Assembly: GCA_963626285.1 (NCBI GenBank)
Contig: CAVFWQ010000032.1
Location: 1-19,408 of the forward strand
DNA length: 19,408 bases
Source: CAVDRM01 sp963626285
Lineage (GTDB): Bacteria > Bacillota > Clostridia > Christensenellales > Aristaeellaceae
Direction: 5' to 3'
In this document: in pieces, positions 7,077 through 14,353 of the stretch
Layout of the letters: each line of letters opens with the position of its first letter
Position numbering within the stretch: position 1 is the first letter of the stretch
Position numbers and translations under genes: made by a program
The notes under the pieces: model-generated
The model's database searches: none
Seen by the model: the letters and a program-made list of their open reading frames with translations, nothing else
What the model was told of the DNA's origin: nothing

Positions 7077-8267
7077 TTGCAGATGATTGATAAATCCCGC
7101 CGCAGCAGGGAGCATTTTGACTGGCCGCTGCTGCTGGTCACTTATGCGCTGGCACTGTTCGGCATCGTATGCATTGCGATTGCCACCTTTGACCCTGATA
7201 ACGGAACAGACCTGTCGCTGCTGAATTATGTCGCTAATTCTTCTTCCGCCTCGTGGCAGGCCATTTTCTGCTTGGCTTCGCCTGTTGTGGTGGCGGTCGT
7301 GATGGCAATCCCGATGGAAATCTACCGCGCCCGCGCCCGCTTGATTTATTATTCCGTTTTGGCTTTGCTGCTGGTCACCTTGGCGGCGGCTACGGCTGTC
7401 GCAGGCATCAACGCATGGCTGACGGTCGGCTGGGGCCGCACCATTCAGCCGTGTGAGTTTGCAAAGCTGTCCATTTTGATTATGCTTGCCAGAACCCTGT
7501 CCGCCAAGGAAAAGCCGATGGGGACGCTCAAGGATTTTGTCCGCACCTGTGTGCTCTTGGCGCTTCCCGCATCGGTGACGCTGCTTCAGGGCGAAACAGG
7601 CACGGTCATCGTTATGGTGGTCATGTTCATGGCCATGATTTACTTTGCGGGTGTTGACATCCGCATTATCCTCGGCTTTGTGCTGGCCGGAACGCTCATG
7701 GTCGGCGCAATTTTCGGCTATGCCATCATTTCCAATTCGACAGACTACCGCATCACGCGTATTCTGTCCTTCTTAGATCCGAGCAAGTATTCTTCCTCCG
7801 GCGGCTACCAGATTCTGAAATCGCAGATGTCCATCGGCTCAGGCGGCTTAAACGGCATCGGCACCTTTGTGGTCGGCTCAATCAGCCAGCTTGACTATGT
7901 GCCGGAGGACCATACGGACTTTATTTTCTCCGTTATCGGAGAGGCCTTCGGCTTTAAGGGCTGCTGTGCGGTTTTGGCGGCGTATCTGTTCATGCTGCTC
8001 AGAATGCTCTATCTGGCGCGGTTTACCACCGATAAATTCGGTCAGCTCATCATTACGGGCGTGATGGCTATGTTCTTCCTGCACGTTTTTGAAAATGTCG
8101 CCATGACCGTCGGGCTGATGCCCATCACCGGCATCCCGCTGCCGTTTTTAAGCTACGGCGGCTCAAACTTCATGACCAACATTGCCAGCATTGCGCTGGT
8201 GCTGAATGTGACAAAGAGCCGCAGCGTTGCACCGACGCTGACGACGTCTGCATCAGTTAAATTTTGA
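7077..8267 (+). CDS. rodA: RodA, SEDS-family peptidoglycan glycosyltransferase
   Basis: RodA polymerises lipid II into glycan strands and partners PBP2. The product (396 aa from TTG 7077, 394 from ATG 7083) is a polytopic membrane protein with about ten segments and SEDS signatures: WGRTIQPCEFAKLSIL, LQGETGTVIVM, RITRILSFLDPSKY, the loop PEDHTDFIFSVIGEAFGF, and the late motif GIPLPFLSYGGSNFMTNIA. GGTGA at 7067-7071 would be 5 nt from the TTG or 11 nt from the ATG, so either start is possible. The 61-nt gap after minD has no terminator. The stop is only 18 nt before the first esterase, suggesting continued cotranscription. Confidence 0.92.
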   Translation: MQMIDKSRRSREHFDWPLLLVTYALALFGIVCIAIATFDPDNGTDLSLLNYVANSSSASWQAIFCLASPVVVAVVMAIPMEIYRARARLIYYSVLALLLVTLAAATAVAGINAWLTVGWGRTIQPCEFAKLSILIMLARTLSAKEKPMGTLKDFVRTCVLLALPASVTLLQGETGTVIVMVVMFMAMIYFAGVDIRIILGFVLAGTLMVGAIFGYAIISNSTDYRITRILSFLDPSKYSSSGGYQILKSQMSIGSGGLNGIGTFVVGSISQLDYVPEDHTDFIFSVIGEAFGFKGCCAVLAAYLFMLLRMLYLARFTTDKFGQLIITGVMAMFFLHVFENVAMTVGLMPITGIPLPFLSYGGSNFMTNIASIALVLNVTKSRSVAPTLTTSASVKF

Positions 8268-8285
8268 CATATCAGGAGGGGTTTG

Positions 8286-9074
8286 ATGGCACTTTTGCAT
8301 GTGGCATTTCATTCGCATTCGCTGATGATGAATGTGGATATGGATGTGATACTGCCGGAGGAAACGATTCGACAGATAGGGATGCAGGGGCACGCCGGAG
8401 AAAGCTATCCGACGCTGTATCTGCTGCACGGCATGAGCGATGACCATACCATTTGGCAGCGGCGCACGTCCATCGAGCGGTATGTGGCCGACAAAAATTT
8501 GGCTGTGGTCATGCCGGCCGCTGATTTGAGCTGGTACACCGATATGGCGCGGGGCTATCCTTACTGGACGTTCATTTCCGAGGAACTTCCCGCTGTCTGC
8601 CGCGCCATGTTCCCGCGCATGAGTGCGCGTAGGGAGGATAATTTTGTGGCGGGCTTGTCGATGGGAGGATACGGGGCGCTGAAGCTGGGGCTTCGCAAAA
8701 GCGAGGCGTTTTCTTATGTAGCAGCGCTCTCTTCATCGCCGGATGCAGCCAAGCGCCGCTATACCGGCAGCGAAAACCTGAAGACCTATTGGGCGGATAT
8801 TTTCGGGCCGCTCGACCAAATCGAAGGCTCGTTCAACGACCTCTTTGCCGCCGCACGGGAGCTGGACGCATCCAGCAGGGAAAAACCGCGCATCTACATG
8901 TGGTGCGGAACGGAGGACACGCTCTTTCCCGATAACGAAAAAATGCGCAACTGCCTGAAAGAAAATCACTTTGATTTGGTCTGGGAGCAGTCGGCGGGCA
9001 CGCATGCATGGAAGTATTGGGATGATAAAATTCAAACGGTTCTTCAGTGGCTGCCGTTGAAGGGAGGAAAATAA
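8286..9074 (+). CDS. Alpha/beta-hydrolase esterase, esterase D / tributyrin-esterase type (copy 1)
   Basis: A 262-aa member of the family of S-formylglutathione hydrolases, tributyrin esterases and antigen-85-like acyltransferases. It shows LYLLHGMSDDHTIW (oxyanion region), the nucleophile elbow GLSMGGYGA with Ser125, an acid-loop candidate CGTEDTLFPDNEK, and the catalytic His in SAGTHAWKYWDD. There is no signal peptide, so it should act in the cytoplasm. ATG 8286 is used: AGGAGGGG at 8273-8280 is six bases upstream; the TTG just before it is less likely. It follows rodA by 18 nt and precedes its own paralog by 3 nt. The physiological ester is unknown; candidates are a formyl or acetyl thiol ester or an acylated sugar. 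Confidence 0.85.
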   Translation: MALLHVAFHSHSLMMNVDMDVILPEETIRQIGMQGHAGESYPTLYLLHGMSDDHTIWQRRTSIERYVADKNLAVVMPAADLSWYTDMARGYPYWTFISEELPAVCRAMFPRMSARREDNFVAGLSMGGYGALKLGLRKSEAFSYVAALSSSPDAAKRRYTGSENLKTYWADIFGPLDQIEGSFNDLFAAARELDASSREKPRIYMWCGTEDTLFPDNEKMRNCLKENHFDLVWEQSAGTHAWKYWDDKIQTVLQWLPLKGGK

Positions 9075-9077
9075 GCG

Positions 9078-9851
9078 ATGGCCTTTATTGATATCGGCTT
9101 TTTTTCTGAAACGCTGGGCGTAGAGACATCCTGCCATGTCATCCTGCCCCAGCCCAAGCATCCGGAGGAGGCGGCAGGCAGGCGCTATCCCGTGCTGTGG
9201 CTTCTGCACGGCGCATACGGAAACTATCACGATTGGACTCGCTTCACCTCCATCGAGCGGTATGTCCGCACACTGGGGCTTTGCGTGGTCATGCCCTCGG
9301 CACAGAACAGCGGGTACCTCGATATGGCGCACGGAGGACAGTACTATACCTATATTTCCGAGGAGCTGCCCAAGAAAATGCGGGAGTTTTTTCCGCTGTC
9401 CGACAAGCGGGAGGATAATTTTATCGCTGGCCTGTCGATGGGCGGCGAGGGGGCAATCATGTTCGGGCTGTCCAAGCCGGAAAATTATTCCGTCATCGGC
9501 TGTCTGTCGGCAGGCATGCCGGAGGAAACGCTGCGCATTCATGCCCCGTTTTTATCGGCCGAGCTGGAGGGAACGCCGTATGACAAGACCTATCGGGATG
9601 CCAAGTATCATGCGCAGCGCATCGTGAGCGAGGGGCTTCCCTGCCCGCGCATTTACCACACCTGCGGGCGAGAGGATTTTCTGCTGGACAGGGCACATAG
9701 AACGCGGGATTTTTTCAAATCCTTCCAAGGCAATCCCTTTGATTATTGCTATGAGGAGGACGCCGGTGCGCATACATGGGAGTACTGGGATGAACATATC
9801 CGGCATTTCCTCAGGTATCTGAATTTGGCGGCGGACATCGAATATTCGTAA
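9078..9851 (+). CDS. Alpha/beta-hydrolase esterase, esterase D type (copy 2, tandem paralog)
   Basis: The 257-aa product is a clear paralog of the gene before it. Shared blocks include TSIERYV, VVMP, ISEELP, REDNF and GLSMGG, and the same catalytic layout: WLLHGAYGNYHDW, Ser120 in GLSMGGEGA, CGREDFLLDRAH for the acid, and AGAHTWEYWDEH for the His. No signal peptide is seen. GGGAGGA at 9062-9068 is nine bases before ATG 9078, just upstream of the previous stop. The copies have diverged throughout (for example the stretch after the active-site Ser), so this is an old duplication and the two may use different substrates. The VOC gene begins 10 nt later. Confidence 0.85.
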   Translation: MAFIDIGFFSETLGVETSCHVILPQPKHPEEAAGRRYPVLWLLHGAYGNYHDWTRFTSIERYVRTLGLCVVMPSAQNSGYLDMAHGGQYYTYISEELPKKMREFFPLSDKREDNFIAGLSMGGEGAIMFGLSKPENYSVIGCLSAGMPEETLRIHAPFLSAELEGTPYDKTYRDAKYHAQRIVSEGLPCPRIYHTCGREDFLLDRAHRTRDFFKSFQGNPFDYCYEEDAGAHTWEYWDEHIRHFLRYLNLAADIEYS

Positions 9852-9861
9852 GGAGAAACAT

Positions 9862-10227
9862 ATGAAGTTTACTTTTGCACATAACAACCTGAACGTCATC
9901 GATTTGGAAAAATCGCTCGCCTTTTATCAGGAGGCGCTGGGGCTTCGGGAGACGCGGCGCAAGGACAGCGAAGGCTTTACGCTGGTCTTTTTAAGCGACG
10001 GTGTGACACCCCATCAGCTGGAGCTGACCTGCCTCAAGGATTTTGAAAAGGCTCATTACGACTTGGGCGACAACGAAATTCATCTGGCCTTCCGCGTGGA
10101 TGATATGCAGGCGGCACACGAGAAGCACAGGCAGATGGGCGTCATCTGCTGCGAAAACGAAAAGATGGGCGTCTATTTCATCGAAGATCCTGACGGCTAC
10201 TGGATTGAAATCGTTCCGGCAAGGTGA
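9862..10227 (+). CDS. VOC-superfamily protein, glyoxalase I-like
   Basis: A 121-aa two-module vicinal-oxygen-chelate fold. Visible are HNNLNVIDLEKSLAFYQEALGL (first beta-alpha unit with a metal-ligand His near the N-terminus), HQLELT with a ligand Glu, HLAFRVDDMQAAH with a second His, and the closing FIEDPDGYWIEIVPAR with a second Glu. This four-ligand set matches lactoylglutathione lyase, so detoxification of methylglyoxal or a related aldehyde adduct is possible, but the superfamily also holds resistance proteins and dioxygenases and the substrate cannot be fixed. An AAGGAGA site straddles the preceding stop, and the next gene starts 4 nt after this one. Confidence 0.82.
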   Translation: MKFTFAHNNLNVIDLEKSLAFYQEALGLRETRRKDSEGFTLVFLSDGVTPHQLELTCLKDFEKAHYDLGDNEIHLAFRVDDMQAAHEKHRQMGVICCENEKMGVYFIEDPDGYWIEIVPAR

Positions 10228-10231
10228 GAAT

Positions 10232-10789
10232 ATGCGCGGGAAATATGATGTTATCCTGCTGCTCGGCTTAAAGCTGAATGGAGACGGAACGCCAGATGCG
10301 GAGCTGAATGCGCGCATTCGGCTGGCGGCAGATTGTATGCTGGAGGGGAAAGCCGAGATCATTATTCCCTGCGGCGGGCAGACGCCGGACACGCCCTGCA
10401 CGGAATCCTCCGTGATGGCCGAGCAGCTTCAGACTATGGGGGTCGATCCGCAGCGGATTCTTGAGGAAAATCAGTCGCAGACCACCTATGAAAATATCCG
10501 CAATGCCCGCGCAGTTTTTGAAAAGCATAGGCCGCACGCCTTTCAGAACGTCCGTCCGTCCGCCCTCGTCATCACCTCGGACTATCATCTGTTCCGCGCC
10601 AAATACATGGCGCGCTCGATGGGCTTTGCCGTGGCGGGTATGGCCATACCGACACCGGACAATGCGCTGAAAAAGCGGCGAAAGCGCATGGAACGCCTTT
10701 ATTTCATCAATTATCGGATGGGCTGGGAGACGGGCAGGCACAAGCGTCCGAGGTGTTATGATAAGGTGAAAGAAAGGCTGGAAAAGTAA
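10232..10789 (+). CDS. YdcF/SanA/ElyC-type DUF218 protein
   Basis: The 185-aa product fits the DUF218 family: an N-terminal strand DVILLLGLKLNGDGTPDAELNARI, a central GGQTPD, ESSVMAEQL, then the typical RILEENQSQTTYENIRNA block, followed by LVITSDYHLFRAKYMARSMGF. Family members such as SanA and ElyC are linked to envelope integrity and peptidoglycan precursor handling in E. coli, usually with a membrane anchor; this one has none and resembles the soluble YdcF form. Its frame is open back to 10043 within the VOC gene, but ATG 10232 is supported by AAGGTGAGAA directly upstream and by the start of family similarity. It is the last gene before the shared terminator. Confidence 0.8.
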   Translation: MRGKYDVILLLGLKLNGDGTPDAELNARIRLAADCMLEGKAEIIIPCGGQTPDTPCTESSVMAEQLQTMGVDPQRILEENQSQTTYENIRNARAVFEKHRPHAFQNVRPSALVITSDYHLFRAKYMARSMGFAVAGMAIPTPDNALKKRRKRMERLYFINYRMGWETGRHKRPRCYDKVKERLEK

Positions 10790-10880
10790 CAAAAGGGGAA
10801 AGCGGTTCAACCTCTGCCGTCAGCAAAGCATGAAGAGCATCTGCTTTTAACTTCAAATTTTAAAAACAGAGATTTGCATT

Positions 10881-10919
10881 AAAAAAGGAGTTGCTTTACT
10901 CGGGAGCAACTCCTTTTTT
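10881..10919. terminator. Bidirectional Rho-independent terminator between convergent genes
   Basis: A perfect 15-bp inverted repeat (10881-10895 with 10905-10919) around a 9-nt loop. The stem core AGGAGTTGCT/AGCAACTCCT is flanked by six A and six T residues, so RNA from either strand ends in a stem plus U tract. It separates the plus-strand operon ending at 10789 from the minus-strand operon ending at 10934. Nothing else is seen in 10790-10880. Confidence 0.92.
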
Positions 10920-10933
10920 GATATATAAACACA

Positions 10934-11641
10934 TTACATGCTTGCTTTGATTTGCTCAATCTCTTCTTTGATTTGCTCCGGCTTGGCGTAATTGAGCGGG
11001 GAGAAGCGCCCGTCCAAGGCGGTTTCCAATTTCTGAACGGCGGATTCCTTATCGCCGTTGTCAAGGTCATATTGGGCAAGGAAGTACAGCGTATCGATTT
11101 GCGAGGGCTTCAGTTCGTGCGCCTTTTTGAAGTATTCCAGCGCCTTTTCCCTGTCGCCGAGGACACGGTAGTAAAGCTGACCTAAGTTGTCCAGCACGAC
11201 GGGGTCTTCATCGTCGTAATCCAGCGCCTCCAAGTTATAGGCCAAGCCCTTTTCGGCATCGCCCGCCTCCACATAGAAGAAGCCCAGCGCACCATAGGTG
11301 TTGCCGCAGTGACTTTTCTGGTGGGACAGTTCCATCAGGTGAATGGCCTCGTTCAGGTTGCCCAGCTTGTACTGGGCACAGGCATAATTCAGATGCACCT
11401 GGCGCTTGTCAGCGGGCGATAGCGTTTTCAGCTTATCCACCTTTTTGAGGATTTCCTTCACCTTTTCATAATTTTCCGCGCCGCCGTCGCGCAAAAGAAG
11501 CACGGTGTAGGGCAGCAGATAGCTCGGCTCTATGATGCCTGCTTCATAGAATTTTTTGTATTCCGCCTTGGCCTCCTCCGTTTGCCCCTTCTGGTGCATC
11601 ATGATAGCCTTGCGGATTTTCAGTGTGTCAAAGAATCCCAT
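10934..11641 (-). CDS. TPR-repeat protein
   Basis: A 235-aa soluble protein made of helix pairs typical of tetratricopeptide repeats: VHLNYACAQYKLGNLNEAIHLM, TYGALGFFYVEAGDAEKGLAYNLEAL, VLDNLGQLYYRVLGDREKALEYFKKAHEL and TLYFLAQYDLDNGDKESAVQKLETAL give four clear units, preceded by two less regular ones. Such proteins are protein-protein adaptors with no enzymatic activity of their own; the partner cannot be named. The start ATG (11641) has GGAGGG upstream inside the end of the preceding gene, five bases after its stop. That gene also has a TPR-like C-terminus, so the two products may act together. Confidence 0.85.
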   Translation of the reverse strand: MGFFDTLKIRKAIMMHQKGQTEEAKAEYKKFYEAGIIEPSYLLPYTVLLLRDGGAENYEKVKEILKKVDKLKTLSPADKRQVHLNYACAQYKLGNLNEAIHLMELSHQKSHCGNTYGALGFFYVEAGDAEKGLAYNLEALDYDDEDPVVLDNLGQLYYRVLGDREKALEYFKKAHELKPSQIDTLYFLAQYDLDNGDKESAVQKLETALDGRFSPLNYAKPEQIKEEIEQIKASM

Positions 11642-11646
11642 GGTTT

Positions 11647-12765
11647 TTATCCCTCCAGTTTTTTTATCAGGCGCAGGGCGCGTTTCTGTGCATCCATGAG
11701 CGCCGTATCGTCATAGGGGTCGGTGAGCAGGATGGCCTTTTTCGTGAGAGCCAGCGCCCGTGCCGGGTCACCCAAGCGATGCTCGCAGAGCTTGGCCAGC
11801 GCGATATAGGGGAAAGCGTCGCCTAAGCCGTCTGCAATCATTGCTTCGTAGACAGAAGCCGCTGATGCAAAGTCTTTCTCCCTGCGGTAGCTGTCCGCCA
11901 GCGTCATTTTGGAAAGCAGCGACATTGAGCCCCTGTCCGCAGCGCGGTAGTATTTGCGTGCCAAGTTTTTCTGCCCGCGCTTTTCCATGACCCGTCCGAC
12001 GGAAAAAATGTCCTGCGCATGCGGACTTAAAAGCGGTTTTTCGTACAGGCTCAGGAGCTTAAAAAGCAGATGCGGCAGCGTCTTGATATCCTGACAGTTG
12101 TGCCGAAGCACAGGCTCTAGGAGCGCGAAATTCCGGCACTTGAGATAGCCAAAATACTGCTTTGGCACAAATGCGCCGGGCAAATCATCCTTACGCGGCT
12201 GATGAAACACGGCCTCCTCCAGCGCAGACAGTGAGCAGCGCTTTAAGCGAAGCCGCCAGACGGAGCGGGCGCTGCGAAGCAGATCCGCGTGCGGGGGAAG
12301 GGGAGCGGGGGGCATCCGCTGCATGAGAAAGCGATTAGAAAGCAGCGGCATATCAAAGGTATGCCCGTTGAAGGTGACAAGGAGCTGCGCCTTTTGCAGC
12401 CGCTCCTGCACATGATGCAGGAGAAAGCACTCCTCATCATAATCGCGCATTAAATCCTGCTCGACGACGAACGAGCCGTCTTCAAAATACCCAAGCCCCA
12501 CCAAAAATGCCAGTGTCCCGACCCCGCCGGACAGCCCTGTCGTCTCCGTATCCAGAAACAGCATTCGGTCAAGCGGAATATCGCCCGTTGAAATGTCCAG
12601 CAGCGATTGGAGCGAAGCGCCGCTGACAACATCCGGCAGAGGATAATCGCTGCGCGGGGTCTTGTCAAAAGCGCGGTAGCAGTCTGTCTTCTGCCGCTCC
12701 GCCGCAGGGCGCTGCACCTTTTTTTGCGCGCCGTAGGCGTTCAGGCGGTCACGCAGGGAAGCCAT
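11647..12765 (-). CDS. YprB-type DEDDh exonuclease domain with TPR-like C-terminus
   Basis: The 372-aa product carries a ribonuclease H-like (DnaQ-fold) domain at about residues 65-235. The acid set of a DEDDh 3'-5' exonuclease is visible: Asp72 and Glu74 in FLDTETTGL, Asp138 in FNGHTFDMPLL, and His222-x3-Asp226 in RHNCQDIKTL. Firmicute YprB proteins have this arrangement; the nucleic acid substrate is not known. The remaining C-terminus (about 255-372) has helical repeats resembling TPR units (LARKYYRAADRGSMSLLSKM, AYIALAKLCEHRLGDPARAL-like). The ATG at 12765 lies 3 nt after the preceding stop with no strong ribosome site, so translation is probably coupled. Confidence 0.82.
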   Translation of the reverse strand: MASLRDRLNAYGAQKKVQRPAAERQKTDCYRAFDKTPRSDYPLPDVVSGASLQSLLDISTGDIPLDRMLFLDTETTGLSGGVGTLAFLVGLGYFEDGSFVVEQDLMRDYDEECFLLHHVQERLQKAQLLVTFNGHTFDMPLLSNRFLMQRMPPAPLPPHADLLRSARSVWRLRLKRCSLSALEEAVFHQPRKDDLPGAFVPKQYFGYLKCRNFALLEPVLRHNCQDIKTLPHLLFKLLSLYEKPLLSPHAQDIFSVGRVMEKRGQKNLARKYYRAADRGSMSLLSKMTLADSYRREKDFASAASVYEAMIADGLGDAFPYIALAKLCEHRLGDPARALALTKKAILLTDPYDDTALMDAQKRALRLIKKLEG

Positions 12766-12768
12766 ACA

Positions 12769-13575
12769 TCAGTAGAACAGCGACACTTCTTCGTCGCCGT
12801 CCTCCGTCACTTCCAGCACAAGCACGGGATTGGGCTTGGCGCGCTCCTCTAAAAATGCTTCAAAATCGCCGCCTTGCGCCTCCCATTCGGCAATATAGGC
12901 ATGCCACTCGGCGTCAAACTCCTCCAGCGAGAGGTTGTTTCCCATGATGTACTGCGCCGCTTCTTCACCCACATAGCGCAGATGCCACGGCTCATAAATG
13001 ATGCCGGTGATGTCCTCCTTATCCTCCATATAGCGGATGATAAAGCCGTATTCCGCGCAGTGCTGCGCCATCCACTGCGCCTCTTTGGTCTGTCCGAAGG
13101 CGGCGGTCATGCCGCTTTTTTTCGTCCAATCATAGTTCAGCACATCCACGCCAAGCCCCGTTTGATGGTCACTGGAACCGGGATAGGCGACGACGCCGTC
13201 ATCACGCCCGACCTTTTCCAGCCGATTTTTGTACATGTAGGACTGCTTGGAATAGGCGCGGTAGACACTCTTGGCATAGAGGATGCAGCCATCCTCAGCC
13301 GCCCCATCGAACATATCGCACAGCGCCTTTTCCGCCACCTTGCGCAGCTGGCCGCCGCCGATTTCCGATACGTGTTTCATCGTGATGGTGACAAGGTCAT
13401 TCGGTATATAGGAGGATTCCAGCAGATTTGTCTGATTGACCAAGGTAATATAGCCGGACTTATTTTCCAAGATTTCCGGCTCAAGCGGATATGTCCATTC
13501 AGGAAAGGAGATGTCCTCCGCAAGGCCGGTACTCATCAGCAGAAAACAAAAAAGACAGCAAAGCAGACGGCGAAT
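12769..13575 (-). CDS. VanY-type D-Ala-D-Ala carboxypeptidase (copy 2), probable ATT start
   Basis: A peptidase-family M15B zinc enzyme that removes the terminal D-Ala from peptidoglycan stem peptides outside the membrane. With numbering from ATT 13575 (268 aa), zinc ligands are His137 and Asp144 in SSDHQTGLGVDV and His198 in YEPWHLRYVG, with catalytic Glu195; Arg106 in VYRAYSK replaces the usual SGYRSY context. The first ATG (13536) has no ribosome site and would remove the export signal. The open frame upstream encodes RRLLCCLFCFLLMSTGLA, a classic signal peptide, and AAGGAG at 13590-13585 is nine bases from ATT 13575. CTG codons at 13566, 13542 and 13539 are the other choices. The gene lies in the same frame as its upstream paralog, separated by one TGA and two codons. 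Confidence 0.83.
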   Translation of the reverse strand: MRRLLCCLFCFLLMSTGLAEDISFPEWTYPLEPEILENKSGYITLVNQTNLLESSYIPNDLVTITMKHVSEIGGGQLRKVAEKALCDMFDGAAEDGCILYAKSVYRAYSKQSYMYKNRLEKVGRDDGVVAYPGSSDHQTGLGVDVLNYDWTKKSGMTAAFGQTKEAQWMAQHCAEYGFIIRYMEDKEDITGIIYEPWHLRYVGEEAAQYIMGNNLSLEEFDAEWHAYIAEWEAQGGDFEAFLEERAKPNPVLVLEVTEDGDEEVSLFY

Positions 13576-13581
13576 GAAAAA

Positions 13582-14265
13582 TCACTCCTTTCCGACATTT
13601 TGGAGAGCCAGAACCTCCTGCGCCTCGCGCAGGGTCTTTACATAGTCCTCCAAGGGAATATCAAGCTCTTTGATGCGCATGGCGTGTTCAACGCCGACAT
13701 AGCGGATATGCCACGGCTCATAGGCATAGCCGGTGGTCTCCGTCCATTCCGCCTTATAGCGGATGATAAAGCCGAAGCGGTAGCAGTTTTCCGCCACCCA
13801 TTTACCCTCCGGCAGCTTGCCGAAGCTGCCTGTCAGACCGGTATTGTTTTTGCAGCCGACATCCATCGCAAGTCCCAGCTGATGCTCGCTCGTACCGGGC
13901 AGCGCCACCAAAAGGTTCGCCTGCCTGACACCGGCATTTTTGACCTTGCGCCTGTAAATGTTGTTCTGGGTCTGATAGCTGCGGTAGCCCGAAATGGCCA
14001 GTAGGGTATAGTTTTCCTCTTCCTTGGCCGCCGTGAACATCCTTTCCAGCGCCTCCGCCGCTTCCTTGCGCATTTTGACGCCTGAGCCGCCGCGCTTGAC
14101 ATTGGGCATGACCAAATCATCCGGCACATAGTCAGCGCTGATGCGGTAATCGCGGTTGATCAAAAACAGATTGCCGCCCAGCGACATCTGATTCGTATAG
14201 TCGCTGACGGCCGTCTGACCGAGCGTCAAAAAGGTCATCAGCAGGGCGAGCAGCTTGGAAAGCAT
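13582..14265 (-). CDS. VanY-type D-Ala-D-Ala carboxypeptidase (copy 1)
   Basis: A 227-aa M15B metallopeptidase. A signal peptide covers about residues 1-20 (LSKLLALLMTFLTLGQTAVS). The catalytic domain has SGYRSYQTQ with Arg95, PGTSEHQLGLAMDVG with zinc ligands His128 and Asp135, and YEPWHIRYVG with catalytic Glu183 and ligand His186. All expected active-site residues are present, so it should be active as an exported D,D-carboxypeptidase that trims stem pentapeptides. Nothing nearby suggests glycopeptide resistance (no vanS/R/H/A/X); a housekeeping wall role fits better. AAAGGA lies ten bases before ATG 14265. The downstream copy shares its domain layout, so the two arose by tandem duplication. 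Confidence 0.88.
   Translation of the reverse strand: MLSKLLALLMTFLTLGQTAVSDYTNQMSLGGNLFLINRDYRISADYVPDDLVMPNVKRGGSGVKMRKEAAEALERMFTAAKEEENYTLLAISGYRSYQTQNNIYRRKVKNAGVRQANLLVALPGTSEHQLGLAMDVGCKNNTGLTGSFGKLPEGKWVAENCYRFGFIIRYKAEWTETTGYAYEPWHIRYVGVEHAMRIKELDIPLEDYVKTLREAQEVLALQNVGKE
13585..13590 (-). promoter_or_regulatory. Ribosome binding site that points to the ATT start
   Basis: AAGGAG (minus strand) overlaps the last codons of the upstream carboxypeptidase gene and stands exactly nine bases before the ATT at 13575-13573. It stands about 48 bases from the first ATG at 13536, much too far to serve it. Confidence 0.7.
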
Positions 14266-14275
14266 CGTTTCTTGG

Positions 14276-14326
14276 TCCTTTCAAAAAAGGATAGAGGCAG
14301 CACCATAGGGCATTGCCACTATTATA
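14276..14326 (-). promoter_or_regulatory. Probable promoter -10 and small RBS hairpin upstream of the carboxypeptidase pair
   Basis: On the minus strand a perfect TATAAT (14326-14321) precedes the gene by about 56 nt, but no good -35 box is seen at the right distance. Nearer the start, TCCTTT-N4-AAAGGA (14291-14276) forms a 6-bp stem whose second arm is the ribosome binding site. It could mask that site, though a stem this AT-rich is weak. Confidence 0.4.
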
Positions 14327-14353
14327 ACGCAAAAACGTCTGAAATACATCCCT

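Noticed and set aside
10043..10231. Extension of the DUF218 protein upstream into the VOC gene
   Set aside because: The extra codons are an out-of-frame reading of the VOC gene; ATG 10232 has its own ribosome site and begins right at family similarity.
12874..14004. A 376-codon open frame on the plus strand
   Set aside because: Antisense to the two carboxypeptidase genes, whose zinc motifs and signal peptides are intact; no ribosome site or recognisable domain.
13582..14265. Glycopeptide-resistance cassette (because of VanY-type enzymes)
   Set aside because: No vanR/S, vanH, ligase or vanX is nearby, and the two genes sit with housekeeping-type neighbours.
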